From JAABQT01 sp035459025 (GTDB lineage: Bacteria > Pseudomonadota > Gammaproteobacteria > Burkholderiales > SG8-39): a DNA stretch of 64,000 nt. This document shows positions 44,673 through 55,939 of this stretch, in pieces. The DNA lies in assembly GCA_035459025.1 (NCBI GenBank), contig DATHYT010000090.1:23020-87019 (forward strand), in the 5' to 3' direction. The notes beneath the pieces were generated by a model, which saw only the letters and a program-made list of their open reading frames with translations, did not search any database and was not told the DNA's origin. The first letter of the stretch is position 1; each line of letters opens with the position of its first letter. A program made the position numbers and the translations under genes.

Positions 44673-45869
44673 ATGCGCCGCCCCGATCTCCGCGCGCTGC
44701 TCGAGTTCTGCCTCGCGCTGGCGCGGCGCTTCCGCGACGACCGCGGCATCCAGACCGCGGGCTCGCTCACCTTCACCACGCTGCTGGCCCTCGTGCCGCT
44801 GGTCACGGTCGCGCTGGCGATGTCGACGGCGTTTCCGGTCTTCGAGCAGGCCATGGAGGCGCTGGGGCGCTACGTGTCGGGGCAGCTGCTGCCCGAGGGC
44901 GGCGCCCGGATCACGCAGCAGTTCGCGGCATTCGCCGCCAAAGCAGGCAGGCTCACCGCGGTCGGGCTGGCGTTCCTCGCGGTGACCGCGCTGATGCTGA
45001 TCCTGACCGTGGACGAGGTCATGAACCGCATCTTTCGCGTGCAGCGCCGCCGCGGCCTGGCGCAGCGCCTGCTGATGTACTGGGCGGTGCTGTCGCTCGG
45101 GCCGCTGCTCATCGGCGCGAGCCTGTCCATGACCTCGTTCCTCGTCGGCAGCTCGCTCGGCCTGCTCAACCTGGGATGGATGACGCGCGGCGTGCTCGGG
45201 CTGATGCCGTTCTTGTTCACCTGCGCGGCGCTCGCGCTGCTCTACCTCGTGGTGCCCTACCGCAGGATCGAGGCGCGGCACGCGCTCGCGGGCGCGATCG
45301 TGGCCGGCATCCTGTTCGAGTTCGCCAAGCGCGGCTTCGCGCTCTACATCGCGAAGTTCCCGACCTACTCCCTGATCTATGGCGCCTTCGCCACCGTGCC
45401 GATCTTCCTGCTGTGGCTCTACCTTTCCTGGGTGGTGGTGCTGTTCGGGGCGACGCTGAGCGCCATGCTGCCGGGCTACCGCGGCGGCTACGGCCGCCAT
45501 GCCGATGCGCCCGGGCGCGAGCTGATCGACGCCACCGCGGTGTTGCGCGTGCTGGCGCTTGCCCGGCGCGACGAGGGCGCGCTGGCGCTCGTCGCCCTCG
45601 CGCGGCGCGCGAAGCTCCCGCCCGAGCGTTGCGAGCGGGTGCTGGAGCGCTGTGCCGCGCAGGGCTGGGCCGCGCGCACCGACCGCGAGCGCTGGCTGCT
45701 GGTTCGCGACGCCGATACCATTCAGCTCGGTGCCGTGGTGCGCGCCTTTGCCATGGATCCCGAAGCGCTGCGCGCAGGCGCGCCAGCCGCGCTCGCCGAG
45801 CAGCTGCTGCGCGCGGAGGACTCGCTCACCATGACGGTGCAGGACCTGCTGCAGGAGCAAGACGCATGA
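44673..45869 (+). CDS. YihY/UPF0761 family inner-membrane protein
   Basis: 398 residues with six TM helices (about 35-270) of the YihY/BrkB family. Landmarks are GIQTAGSLTFTTLLALVPLV near the N-terminus and FPTYSLIYGAFATVPIFLLWLYLSW. A C-terminal cytoplasmic winged-helix-like part (about 285-395) is longer than in the shortest members. Though once called ribonuclease BN, it is not RNase BN; function is uncertain. TATCAT at 44658-44663 lies nine bases before the ATG. The stop overlaps the pyrF start (ATGA). Confidence 0.87.
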   Translation: MRRPDLRALLEFCLALARRFRDDRGIQTAGSLTFTTLLALVPLVTVALAMSTAFPVFEQAMEALGRYVSGQLLPEGGARITQQFAAFAAKAGRLTAVGLAFLAVTALMLILTVDEVMNRIFRVQRRRGLAQRLLMYWAVLSLGPLLIGASLSMTSFLVGSSLGLLNLGWMTRGVLGLMPFLFTCAALALLYLVVPYRRIEARHALAGAIVAGILFEFAKRGFALYIAKFPTYSLIYGAFATVPIFLLWLYLSWVVVLFGATLSAMLPGYRGGYGRHADAPGRELIDATAVLRVLALARRDEGALALVALARRAKLPPERCERVLERCAAQGWAARTDRERWLLVRDADTIQLGAVVRAFAMDPEALRAGAPAALAEQLLRAEDSLTMTVQDLLQEQDA

Positions 45870-46570
45870 GCGCGATCGACGACCGCGGGCGCCTGATCGC
45901 CGCGCTCGACGTGCCGAGCGCCGGCGACGCCCGGGCGCTCGCCGAGCGCCTGGGCGACGCGGTGCGGTTCTACAAGATCGGCCTGGAGCTGTTCAGCGCC
46001 GGCGGCTACTTCGAGCTCTCGGACTGGCTGCGCGGGCGCGGCGCGCGCGTGTTCGCCGACCTCAAGCTCTACGACATTCCCGAAACCGTGCGTCGCGCGG
46101 TGGCCAACCTGCGCGCCAGCGGGGCGAGCTTCCTTACCGTGCACGCCGAGCGCTCGATCATGGAGGCCGCGGCGCGGGAGAAGGGGGACCTGAAGGTCCT
46201 CGCCGTTACCGTGCTCACCAGCTTCGACCAGAAGAGCCTCGCCGAGATGGGCTACGCCGGCAGCGTCGAGGACCTGGTGCTGCACAGAGCGCGCGCCGCG
46301 CTCGAGTCGGGCTGCGACGGCGTCATCGCCTCGGGGCTGGAGGCGCCCAAGATCAAGGCGGCGTTCGGCGGGCGCCTGCTCGTGGTGGTGCCGGGCGTGC
46401 GGCCGGCGGGCGCGGCGGCGCAGGACCAGAAGCGCGTCGTTGACGTGAAGCAGGCCTTCGCCAGCGGCGCCGACTACATCGTGGTGGGCCGTCCGATCCG
46501 CGACGCAGCCGATCCGCGCGCCGCGGCCATCGCGATCCAGGACGCGATCGCGGGCGCGTTGCAGCGCTGA
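45866..46570 (+). CDS. pyrF: Orotidine 5'-phosphate decarboxylase
   Basis: 234 residues, a TIM-barrel enzyme giving UMP. IAALDVPS, FYKIGLELF and the catalytic FADLKLYDIPETV (Asp-x-Lys-x-x-Asp) are present; PGVRPAGAAAQDQKR and YIVVGRPI bind phosphate. The family class is that of E. coli PyrF. It is coupled to yihY and followed by a terminator-like hairpin. Confidence 0.96.
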   Translation: MSAIDDRGRLIAALDVPSAGDARALAERLGDAVRFYKIGLELFSAGGYFELSDWLRGRGARVFADLKLYDIPETVRRAVANLRASGASFLTVHAERSIMEAAAREKGDLKVLAVTVLTSFDQKSLAEMGYAGSVEDLVLHRARAALESGCDGVIASGLEAPKIKAAFGGRLLVVVPGVRPAGAAAQDQKRVVDVKQAFASGADYIVVGRPIRDAADPRAAAIAIQDAIAGALQR

Positions 46571-46593
46571 CGCGGTGCAACACGCGGGCGCGT

Positions 46594-46619
46594 AAGTCGC
46601 GTACAATGCGCGACTTTTT
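46594..46619 (+). terminator. Terminator of pyrF with a -10-like loop
   Basis: AAGTCGCG at 46594-46601 pairs perfectly with CGCGACTT at 46609-46616 and is followed by a T run. The 7-base loop is TACAATG, so a consensus-like -10 (TACAAT, 46602-46607) lies in the loop. It may end the pyrF transcript and start the typA one (typA ATG at 46638). Confidence 0.65.
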
Positions 46620-46637
46620 GCTTTTCTGATCAAGCCG

Positions 46638-48458
<1,821 letters not shown>

Positions 48459-48518
48459 CCAGGGACCTCGCAGGCGGCGACGCCGGCTTAAACGCGCCGC
48501 GTACGCACCAAAAAACGG

Positions 48519-48565
48519 TCTCGCCTTTTCTGGCGGGATGAATCTCCCCGCCAGAAAAGGCGAGA
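48519..48565. repeat. Perfect 19-bp inverted repeat between convergent typA and moxR
   Basis: The left arm is 48519-48537 and the right arm 48547-48565, perfectly complementary, with a 9-base loop (ATGAATCTC). On the minus strand, which is downstream of moxR, a six-T run follows four bases later, so it can work as a rho-independent terminator there. On the plus strand only a short CTTT follows. It probably serves as a bidirectional terminator; a mobile palindromic repeat is the alternative. Confidence 0.75.
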
Positions 48566-48594
48566 GTCTTTGAAAGGCTAAACCCGAGACGGGA

Positions 48595-49539
<945 letters not shown>

Positions 49540-49572
49540 GGCCCGATTGTACAGGGTATGATTTGAAGCACC

Positions 49573-50502
49573 ATGACCGTGGCTTATGTCACGCACGCGG
49601 ACTGCCTGAAGCACGAGATGGGCGCGTGGCATCCCGAGCGGCCCGAGCGCCTGACGGCGATCGAGGATCAGCTGATTGCGTCCGGCCTCGGGCAGTTTCT
49701 GCAGCGCCATGAGGCGCCGCTCGCCACCGACGAGCAGCTCGCGCGCGTGCATCCGATGGAGTACGTGCGCGCGATCCGCGAGGCCGCGCCCACCGAAGGC
49801 ACGGTGCATCTCGACCCCGACACGGCGATGAACCCGCACAGCCTGCAGGCGGCGCTGCGCGCGGCCGGTGCCGTCGTGCTCGCCACCGACCTCGTGCTGC
49901 GCGGGGAGGTCGATGGCGCGTTCTGCGGGGTGCGCCCGCCGGGGCACCACGCGTGCCGCGCGCGGCCGATGGGCTTCTGCATCTTCAACAACGTGGCCGT
50001 GGCCGCGCGCCACGCGCTCGAGGCGCACGGCCTGGAGCGCGTCGCCATCATCGATTTCGACGTCCACCACGGCAACGGCACCGAGGACATTTTCCAGAAC
50101 GATGCGCGCGTGCTGATGGCCTCCACCTTCCAGCACCCGTTCTATCCCTACAGCGGCACCGAGGACCCGGCGCCCAACATGGTCAACGTGCCGCTGCGTG
50201 CGGGCGCGGGCTCGAAGCAGTTCCGCGCCGCGGTGAGCGAAGCCTGGCTGCCCGCGCTCGAGGGCTTCCGCCCACAGTTGGTGATCTTTTCCGCGGGGTT
50301 CGACGCGCACGCCGATGACGACATGGCGATGCTCAGCTTCACCGACCAGGACTACGCCTGGGTGACGCAGCAGGTGAAGGCGGTGGCGGACCGGCACGCG
50401 GGCGGCCGCATCGTGTCGGCGCTGGAAGGCGGGTACGCCCTGTCGGCGCTCGGTCGCAGCGTGGTGCAGCACCTGCGCGTGCTCGCGGGGCTGGACGCGT
50501 AA
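49573..50502 (+). CDS. Histone deacetylase / acetylpolyamine amidohydrolase family protein
   Basis: 309 residues, zinc-dependent deacetylase fold. GVRPPGHHACRARPMGFC carries the catalytic His pair. The zinc ligands are in IIDFDVHHGNGTEDIF (Asp and His) and FSAGFDAHADD (Asp). LEGGY closes the active site. Bacterial members deacetylate polyamines, acetoin-pathway proteins or small amides; the substrate here is unknown. TATGAT at 49557-49562 is ten bases before the ATG and no Shine-Dalgarno is seen. Confidence 0.9.
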   Translation: MTVAYVTHADCLKHEMGAWHPERPERLTAIEDQLIASGLGQFLQRHEAPLATDEQLARVHPMEYVRAIREAAPTEGTVHLDPDTAMNPHSLQAALRAAGAVVLATDLVLRGEVDGAFCGVRPPGHHACRARPMGFCIFNNVAVAARHALEAHGLERVAIIDFDVHHGNGTEDIFQNDARVLMASTFQHPFYPYSGTEDPAPNMVNVPLRAGAGSKQFRAAVSEAWLPALEGFRPQLVIFSAGFDAHADDDMAMLSFTDQDYAWVTQQVKAVADRHAGGRIVSALEGGYALSALGRSVVQHLRVLAGLDA

Positions 50503-50604
50503 CGCAGTTCCTGGTGTAAGGTATCGGCCGTGGGGCGCGACTGCGCCCGGAAGGCCCCCCATGCGACTGTTCAACACGTTCACCCGATTCAAGAAAGGAC
50601 CCTG

Positions 50605-51450
50605 ATGCGCCTGGCTCATCTGGCCGTTGCCCTTGCACTGGCTGCGCTCGTCCTTCCCCTGCATGCGCAGTCCCTCAAAGTGTCCGCGATCCCGGACGAA
50701 TCTCCCACCGAGCTGCTGCGCAAGTTCAAGCCGCTGGGCGCCTACCTCGAAAAGCAAACCGGCATGAAGGTCGACTGGACGCCGGTCAACGACTACCCGG
50801 CGGTGGTCGAAGGTCTCGCCGCCAAGCGCATCGACCTCGCCTGGCTCGGCGGCTTCACCTTCGTGCAGGCGCGCATCCGCACCGGCGACGCGATCCCCAT
50901 CGCGCAGCGCGTGGAGGACGAGAAGTTCATCAGCTACTACATCGTGCCGAAGGCGAGCAGGGCGAAGACGCTGCAGGACCTCAAGGGCAAGACTTTCGCG
51001 TTCGGCTCGCCGGCCTCCACCTCGGGACACTTGATGCCGCGCTTCTTCCTGCTCAAGGCGGGGCTCAACCCGGACAAGGACTTCACGCGCCTTGCGTTCT
51101 CGGGCGCGCACGACGCGACGGTGGCGTTCGTCGCCTCCGGCCGCGCCGAAGCCGGCGCGCTGAACGCTTCGGTGTACGACAAGCTGATCGAGAAGGGCGA
51201 CGCCAACGCAAGATCGGTGCGCATCCTGCAGACCACGCCGCCGTACTACGACTACAACTGGACGGTGCGCGGCAGCCTCGACCCGGCGCTGGTGAGCAAG
51301 CTCACCGCGGCGTTCCTCGACCTCGATCCGAAGAACCCGGCGCACAAGGAGATCCTCGATCTGCAGCGGGCGACGCGCTTCGTCGCCACCAAGCCCGAGA
51401 ACTACAAGGGCATCGAGGAAGCGGCGCGCTCCGCGGGACTGCTGAAGTAG
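50605..51450 (+). CDS. PhnD-type periplasmic binding protein, probable selenium oxyanion carrier
   Basis: 281 residues with a signal peptide (about 1-22, ending LHA-QSL). The PhnD-like core has the VSAIPDESPTELLRKFKPLG opening, RIDLAWLGGFTFVQA, and FGSPASTSGHLMPRFFL, the Ser-rich anion-binding loop. One branch of the PhnD family has been described as putative selenate-binding because its genes sit near selD and selU. The presence of senB, senA, mnmH and selD just downstream fits that branch. No phosphonate lyase gene is present. AAAGGA precedes the ATG. Substrate is inferred. Confidence 0.85.
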   Translation: MRLAHLAVALALAALVLPLHAQSLKVSAIPDESPTELLRKFKPLGAYLEKQTGMKVDWTPVNDYPAVVEGLAAKRIDLAWLGGFTFVQARIRTGDAIPIAQRVEDEKFISYYIVPKASRAKTLQDLKGKTFAFGSPASTSGHLMPRFFLLKAGLNPDKDFTRLAFSGAHDATVAFVASGRAEAGALNASVYDKLIEKGDANARSVRILQTTPPYYDYNWTVRGSLDPALVSKLTAAFLDLDPKNPAHKEILDLQRATRFVATKPENYKGIEEAARSAGLLK

Positions 51451-51463
51451 GCACGCTGCGCAC

Positions 51464-52297
51464 GTGAAGCTCGACGTCGACGCGCTGCACCTGGTGCTGC
51501 CGGGCGGGCAGCGGGCGCTCGCGGGCGTTTCGCTCGGCGTGGCGCGCGGCGAGCGCGTGGCCGTCATCGGTCCCTCGGGGGCCGGCAAGACCAGCCTGCT
51601 GCGGATCCTGGGCCTGGCGCTGCGCCCGAGCGCCGGCAGGCTCGCCCTCGCCGACGTCGATCCGTGGGTGCTGCCGGCGCGGGCGCTGCAGCAGTTGCGC
51701 GGGCGCATCGGCATGATCCACCAGGCGCCGCCGCTGCCGCCGCGCCAGCGCCTGGTCACGGCGGTCCTTGCCGGACGGCTGGGTGCCTGGGGACTGTGGC
51801 GCGGGCTCGCTTCCCTCGCGTACCCGGCCGATATCGCGGGGGCGCGCGACGCGCTCGGCCGGCTCGACCTCGCCGAGCGCGTCTTCGACCGCTGCGACCG
51901 GCTCTCCGGGGGCCAGCTGCAGCGCGTCGGCGTGGCACGGGTGCTCTACCAGAAGCCCGACCTGATCCTCGCCGACGAGCCGGTGTCGGCGCTCGATCCG
52001 CAGCTCGCCGACCAGGCCGTGGGCGAGCTGCACCGTGAAGCGCAATCGCGCGGCGTGACGCTGGTGGCGAGCTTGCACGCCGTGGACCTGGCGCTGAAGT
52101 GGTTCCCGCGCATCGTCGGCCTGCGCGACGGCGCGGTGGTGTTCGACTGCCCGCCGGTGCGCGTGAGCGACGCCATGCTGCACGAGCTGTACGCGACCGA
52201 ATCGCAGACCCTCCCGGTCCAGGGCGGCGCGCCGCTCGCGCATCCCGAGCCGCTGTCGCGCGCGTCGCGCCGGGGCGCCCAGCCCCTGTGCCGTTAG
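51464..52297 (+). CDS. PhnC-type ABC transporter ATP-binding protein of the selenium-linked importer
   Basis: 277 residues from a GTG. Walker A is IGPSGAGKTSLLRI, the Q-loop is MIHQAPP, the signature is LSGGQLQRVGVARV and Walker B is LILADEPVSALD. An Arg/Pro-rich C-terminal tail of about 30 residues follows. It starts 13 bases after the binding protein gene and overlaps the first permease gene by ten bases. Confidence 0.88.
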   Translation: MKLDVDALHLVLPGGQRALAGVSLGVARGERVAVIGPSGAGKTSLLRILGLALRPSAGRLALADVDPWVLPARALQQLRGRIGMIHQAPPLPPRQRLVTAVLAGRLGAWGLWRGLASLAYPADIAGARDALGRLDLAERVFDRCDRLSGGQLQRVGVARVLYQKPDLILADEPVSALDPQLADQAVGELHREAQSRGVTLVASLHAVDLALKWFPRIVGLRDGAVVFDCPPVRVSDAMLHELYATESQTLPVQGGAPLAHPEPLSRASRRGAQPLCR

Positions 52298-53124
52298 CGG
52301 GCGCGGCCGCGGCACCGCGCGACCCGGCGCTGCCGGCGCGCGTCGCGCTCACCCTCGTCGTCCTGCTGTTGCTCTGGCCGGCGCTCGAGCTGACCGAGTT
52401 CGACCCGGGGAAGCTCTTCGAGCCGGGAAACCTGCAGATGATGGGGCGCTTCCTCGGCACCTTCTTCCCGCTCGCGCTGGGCGCGGATTTCCTCGGGCTG
52501 GTGCTGCGCTCGGCCCTGGAGACGCTCGCGCTGGCGACGGCCGGCATGGCGCTCGCGGTGGCGCTCGCTGCGCCGCTCTCGCTCGCGGTGTCGGAGAGCC
52601 TTTCCGTGTCGCGCATCGGTCCCGCGCCGCTCGCCGGGCTGCGCCGGCTGCTGCGCGCGCCGCTGCGGCTGCTGCTCGTGGTCATGCGCTCGATCCCGGA
52701 GATCGTCTGGGCGCTATTGTTCGTGCGCGCGGTGGGCCTCGGGCCGGCGGCCGGCATCCTCGCCATCGGCATCAACTACGCCGGCATGCTCGGCAAGGTG
52801 TACTTCGAGATCTACGAGGCGGGCGACACGCGCCCGGCGCGCGCCGTGCTGGAAGCGGGCGGCGGCCGGCTGCACGCCTTCTTCTACGGCATCCTGCCGG
52901 TATCGCTGCCCGAGCTGGTCTCGTACACGGTGTACCGCTGGGAATGCGCCATCCGCGCCTCCGTGGTCATGGGCTTCGTCGGCGCCGGCGGCCTCGGCCA
53001 GCAGATGGAACTGTCGATGCGCATGCTGGCAGGGGGCGAGGTGGCCACCATGCTGGTGGCGTTCTTCCTGCTGGTGATGCTCGCCGATGCCATCAGCGCG
53101 CTGCTGCGCAAGGTGCTGACATGA
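52288..53124 (+). CDS. PhnE-type permease 1 of the selenium-linked importer
   Basis: 278 residues from a GTG inside the end of the ATPase gene. About six TM helices are visible. The ABC-permease EAA-like loop is near EIYEAGDTRPARAVLEAGG, and MRSIPEIVWALLFVRAVGLGP is typical of PhnE. The C-terminal block VMGFVGAGGLGQQMELSMR matches PhnE. It pairs with the second permease, whose start overlaps the stop by four bases. Confidence 0.87.
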   Translation: MPLAGAAAAPRDPALPARVALTLVVLLLLWPALELTEFDPGKLFEPGNLQMMGRFLGTFFPLALGADFLGLVLRSALETLALATAGMALAVALAAPLSLAVSESLSVSRIGPAPLAGLRRLLRAPLRLLLVVMRSIPEIVWALLFVRAVGLGPAAGILAIGINYAGMLGKVYFEIYEAGDTRPARAVLEAGGGRLHAFFYGILPVSLPELVSYTVYRWECAIRASVVMGFVGAGGLGQQMELSMRMLAGGEVATMLVAFFLLVMLADAISALLRKVLT

Positions 53125-53906
53125 CCCCGGGCGCCTTCGTCTGGCGGCCGTGGGCGGTGCTCGGCGCGTTTGTGCTGGCCGCGCTCGCCAGCCTGCTGTA
53201 CCTCGGCGTCGATTTCATCGCGCTGTTCGGGCGTGACAGCGTGCGCCAGATGGCGGAGTTCGCGCGGGGCTTCGCGCCGCCGGACACCTCGCCCGAGTTT
53301 CTCGGCCGCGCGGCCGTGGGCGCGGCCGAGACGCTCGCCATCTCCGTGGTCGGCACGCTGCTCGCGGCGCTCGGCGGCGCGTTCCTCGCGCTGCCGGCCT
53401 CGGGGCGCTGGAGCCGCTGGCTGCGACCCCCGGCGCGGCTCGTGCTCAATGTGCTGCGCTCGATTCCCGAGCTCGTGTGGGCCGTGTTCATGGTGCTCGC
53501 GGCGGGACTCGGCCCGTTCGCCGGCTGCCTCGCGCTCGCGGTGCACACCGCGGGCGTGCTGGGGCGCCTCTTCGCCGAGACGCTGGAGAACGCGCCGCCC
53601 GAGCCGGCGCGCGCGCTGCGCGACGCGGGCGCCGGTGCGACGCTCGCGTTTCTCTACGGCACGCTGCCCGTGGCGTTGCCGCAGTTCACGTCCTACGCGC
53701 TCTACCGCTGGGAGTACAACATCCGCATGGCCGCGGTGCTCGGGTTCGTCGGCGCCGGCGGGCTCGGGCAGATGCTGTATGTGTCGCTGTCGGTGTTCAA
53801 GACGCACGAGGCGGCGACGCTGCTCCTCGCCATGATCGCGATGGTGACCCTGGTCGACCTGCTCAGCGCCTGGCTGCGCCGCTTCCTCGGCCGCTCGGGC
53901 GCGTGA
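53121..53906 (+). CDS. PhnE-type permease 2 of the selenium-linked importer
   Basis: 261 residues, about six TM helices. LRSIPELVWAVFMVLAAGLGP and VLGFVGAGGLGQMLYVSLS are PhnE landmarks and closely parallel permease 1, so the two arose by duplication and likely form a heterodimer. The last 44 bases overlap the convergent senB gene. Confidence 0.87.
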   Translation: MTPGAFVWRPWAVLGAFVLAALASLLYLGVDFIALFGRDSVRQMAEFARGFAPPDTSPEFLGRAAVGAAETLAISVVGTLLAALGGAFLALPASGRWSRWLRPPARLVLNVLRSIPELVWAVFMVLAAGLGPFAGCLALAVHTAGVLGRLFAETLENAPPEPARALRDAGAGATLAFLYGTLPVALPQFTSYALYRWEYNIRMAAVLGFVGAGGLGQMLYVSLSVFKTHEAATLLLAMIAMVTLVDLLSAWLRRFLGRSGA

Positions 53907-54849
53907 GGCCGCGCAGCGCGTGCACCAGCGCGGCGCGCTCGGCCGCGGGGGCGAACAGGTGACGCCGCGCGGCGAGCGCGCGCCGCAGCCGCCGGTAGAA
54001 CTCCGGCTCGCGCGCGGCGCGCGCCATCAGGCGCGCGAGCGCGCGCTCGTCGCCGAGCGGGAAGTACCCCGGGTACCCGCGCCCGAGCATGCCGATGTTC
54101 CCGGGCACGCGGGAAGCGAGTACCGGCGTGCCGATGCGCGCGGCCTCCGCGATCACGTTGGCGCCGCCCTCCATGCGCGAGCTCACTACCAGCAGGTGGC
54201 TGCGCGCGAGCCAGGCGAGCGCGCGCGCGTGCGGCAGGCCGCCGAGCCAGCGGTAGCGCGGCTCGCCGCGCATGCGCCGGCGCGCTTCGCGCTCCATCCC
54301 GCCCCGCAAGGCAGCACCGACGTGCACGACTTCGAGGGCGGCGTCCCGCGGCAGGCGCGCGAGCGCCGCGGCGGCACGAAACGGATCCTTCTCCTCGCGC
54401 AGGTGGCCGATGACGGCGACGCGAAATACAGCGGCGGGCGGCTGGCGCCGCGCGCGCGGCGCGGCCGACTGAAACACGACGCGCGTCTTGCGGCGCAGGG
54501 CCGGCGCCAGGCGCCGCAGCGCTTCGTCCTGCAGCACGATCAGCCGGTCGGCGAGCGCGAGCGAGCGGCGTGCATCGGCCGAGCCCGGCAGGTCGCGGTA
54601 CAGGTCGGTGCCGGTCAGCGCCACGGCGAGCGCGCCGCGCGGGTGCGCGGCCCGGTAGCGAGCCACGGCATCGTGGCTGCGTCTCGCGTGCAGCGCGAGG
54701 AGCAGCTCGCAGGGCGCGCCGTCCCAGGCGAGCGACACCGACACGCGGTGGCCGGCGCGGCGCAGAAACGCGGCCCAGCGCAGGGCGGTGTGCCGGTTGC
54801 CGTTGCGCGTCCCGGCGCCGGCGGGCGTGACCAGAGCGATGCGCGCCAT
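53863..54849 (-). CDS. senB: Selenosugar synthase SenB-like glycosyltransferase
   Basis: 328 residues, GT-B fold. The N-terminal half opens with RIALVTPAGAGTRNGNRHTALRWA and the ALTGTDLYRD strand. The C-terminal nucleotide-sugar half has an E-x7-E motif (Glu227 to Glu235, MEGGANVIAEA). SenB joins selenophosphate with UDP-N-acetylglucosamine to make a selenosugar in selenoneine biosynthesis. Recognition rests on this short GT4-like form plus the divergent senA 23 bases away and selD downstream. It overlaps the permease gene by 44 bases. No Shine-Dalgarno sequence precedes the ATG. A plain GT4 enzyme is the alternative. Confidence 0.83.
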   Translation of the reverse strand: MARIALVTPAGAGTRNGNRHTALRWAAFLRRAGHRVSVSLAWDGAPCELLLALHARRSHDAVARYRAAHPRGALAVALTGTDLYRDLPGSADARRSLALADRLIVLQDEALRRLAPALRRKTRVVFQSAAPRARRQPPAAVFRVAVIGHLREEKDPFRAAAALARLPRDAALEVVHVGAALRGGMEREARRRMRGEPRYRWLGGLPHARALAWLARSHLLVVSSRMEGGANVIAEAARIGTPVLASRVPGNIGMLGRGYPGYFPLGDERALARLMARAAREPEFYRRLRRALAARRHLFAPAAERAALVHALRGLTRPSGRGSGAARR

Positions 54850-54856
54850 GGGAGCG

Positions 54857-54867
54857 GCTAGACTAGC
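54857..54867. promoter_or_regulatory. GCTAG palindrome in the senB/senA divergent gap
   Basis: GCTAGACTAGC is a perfect palindrome around one A in the 23-base gap between the two ATGs. It holds a -10-like TAGACT toward senA (gap eight bases to the ATG) and TAGTCT toward senB (ten bases). It may act as a shared promoter core and an operator half. GCTAG also recurs near the LysR-like gene and in the mnmH/methyltransferase gap. Confidence 0.45.
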
Positions 54868-54872
54868 ACGCC

Positions 54873-55937
54873 ATGCTTGAACGCCAGCTGCGCGAAGCGC
54901 GCGCGCGTACCGACCTGATGACGCGCGACCTCGACGGCGAGCGCCTGCTCGGGCCGATGCTCGACATCGTCAATCCGCCGCTGTGGGAGATCGGGCACGT
55001 GGCCTGGTTCCAGGAGCGCTGGTGCCTGCGCATGGCGCAAAGCGGCGCGCCCATCGATTCGATCCTCGAAGGCGCCGACGCGCTCTACGATTCCGCGGCC
55101 GTGGCGCACGACACGCGCTGGGACCTGCCGCTGCCCGGGCCGCAGGCGACGCGCGCCTACATGGCCGAGGTGCTCGAGCGCGTGTGCGCGCGGCTGCAGC
55201 GTGAGCCCGACAATCCGGCGCTCGAGTATTACGCGCAGCTCTGCCTCGCCCACGAGGACATGCACGCCGAGGCTTTCCACTACACCCGCCAGACGCTCGG
55301 CTATCCCGATCCGGGCGCGGGTGCGCCGGCGCCCGTGGCGGCCGCGGGCGACGAAGCGTTCGCGGGCGGGCGCTTCGAGCGCGGCGCGCGGCCGGGCGAG
55401 GGCTTCGTGTTCGACAACGAGAAGTGGGCGCACGAGATCGACGTGGCGCCGTTTCGCATGGCGTGCGCGCCGGTCACCAACGCCGAGTATCTGGAATACG
55501 TGGAGCAGGGCGGCGGGGCGCCGCCGCGCTACTGGAAGCGCGAAGACGGGGCCTGGCTGCAGCGGCGCTTCGACCGCTGGCTGCCGCTCGCGCCCGCCGG
55601 GCCGGTCCTGCACGTGAGCGCGCTCGAGGCCGAGGGCTACTGCCGCTGGGCCGGGCGCCGCCTGCCGAGCGAAGCCGAATGGGAATTCGCGGCGCGCAGC
55701 GGCCGGCTGGCCGCGGGCGGCGTCTGGGAATGGACCGCGAGCGCGTTCCTGCCTTACCCGGGGTTTTCGCCCGACCCGTACGAGGAATATTCGCGGCCCT
55801 GGTTCGGCACGCACCGCGTGCTGCGGGGCGCGAGCTTTTCCACTCCGCCGCGCCTCGTGCGCCCCGCCTTCCGCAACTTCTACATGCCGCAGCGCGCCGA
55901 CGTGTTCTGCGGCTTCCGGACCTGCGCCGTTGCGTAG
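54873..55937 (+). CDS. senA: Selenoneine synthase SenA (EgtB-like)
   Basis: 354 residues. The DinB-like N-terminal four-helix domain (about 1-150) supplies His42 (EIGHVAWF) and the H-x3-H-x-E motif (His127, His131, Glu133), the three iron-binding His of EgtB. The C-terminal FGE-sulfatase-like domain (about 165-354) has AGRRLPSEAEWEFAAR, VWEWTAS and HRVLRGASF. SenA uses O2 to join hercynine with the selenosugar, giving the selenoneine precursor. No hercynine-forming EgtD is in the window. The ATG at 54873 lacks a Shine-Dalgarno. EgtB (ergothioneine) is the alternative, disfavoured by the selenium context. Confidence 0.85.
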   Translation: MLERQLREARARTDLMTRDLDGERLLGPMLDIVNPPLWEIGHVAWFQERWCLRMAQSGAPIDSILEGADALYDSAAVAHDTRWDLPLPGPQATRAYMAEVLERVCARLQREPDNPALEYYAQLCLAHEDMHAEAFHYTRQTLGYPDPGAGAPAPVAAAGDEAFAGGRFERGARPGEGFVFDNEKWAHEIDVAPFRMACAPVTNAEYLEYVEQGGGAPPRYWKREDGAWLQRRFDRWLPLAPAGPVLHVSALEAEGYCRWAGRRLPSEAEWEFAARSGRLAAGGVWEWTASAFLPYPGFSPDPYEEYSRPWFGTHRVLRGASFSTPPRLVRPAFRNFYMPQRADVFCGFRTCAVA

Positions 55938-55939
55938 TG

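Noticed and set aside
44673..45869. Ribonuclease BN
   Set aside because: The old rbn name for YihY was an error; the protein is a membrane protein without a nuclease motif.
50605..53906. Phosphonate import operon
   Set aside because: No phn lyase, phosphonatase or phosphite dehydrogenase gene is near; selenium genes surround it. The substrate is still unproven.
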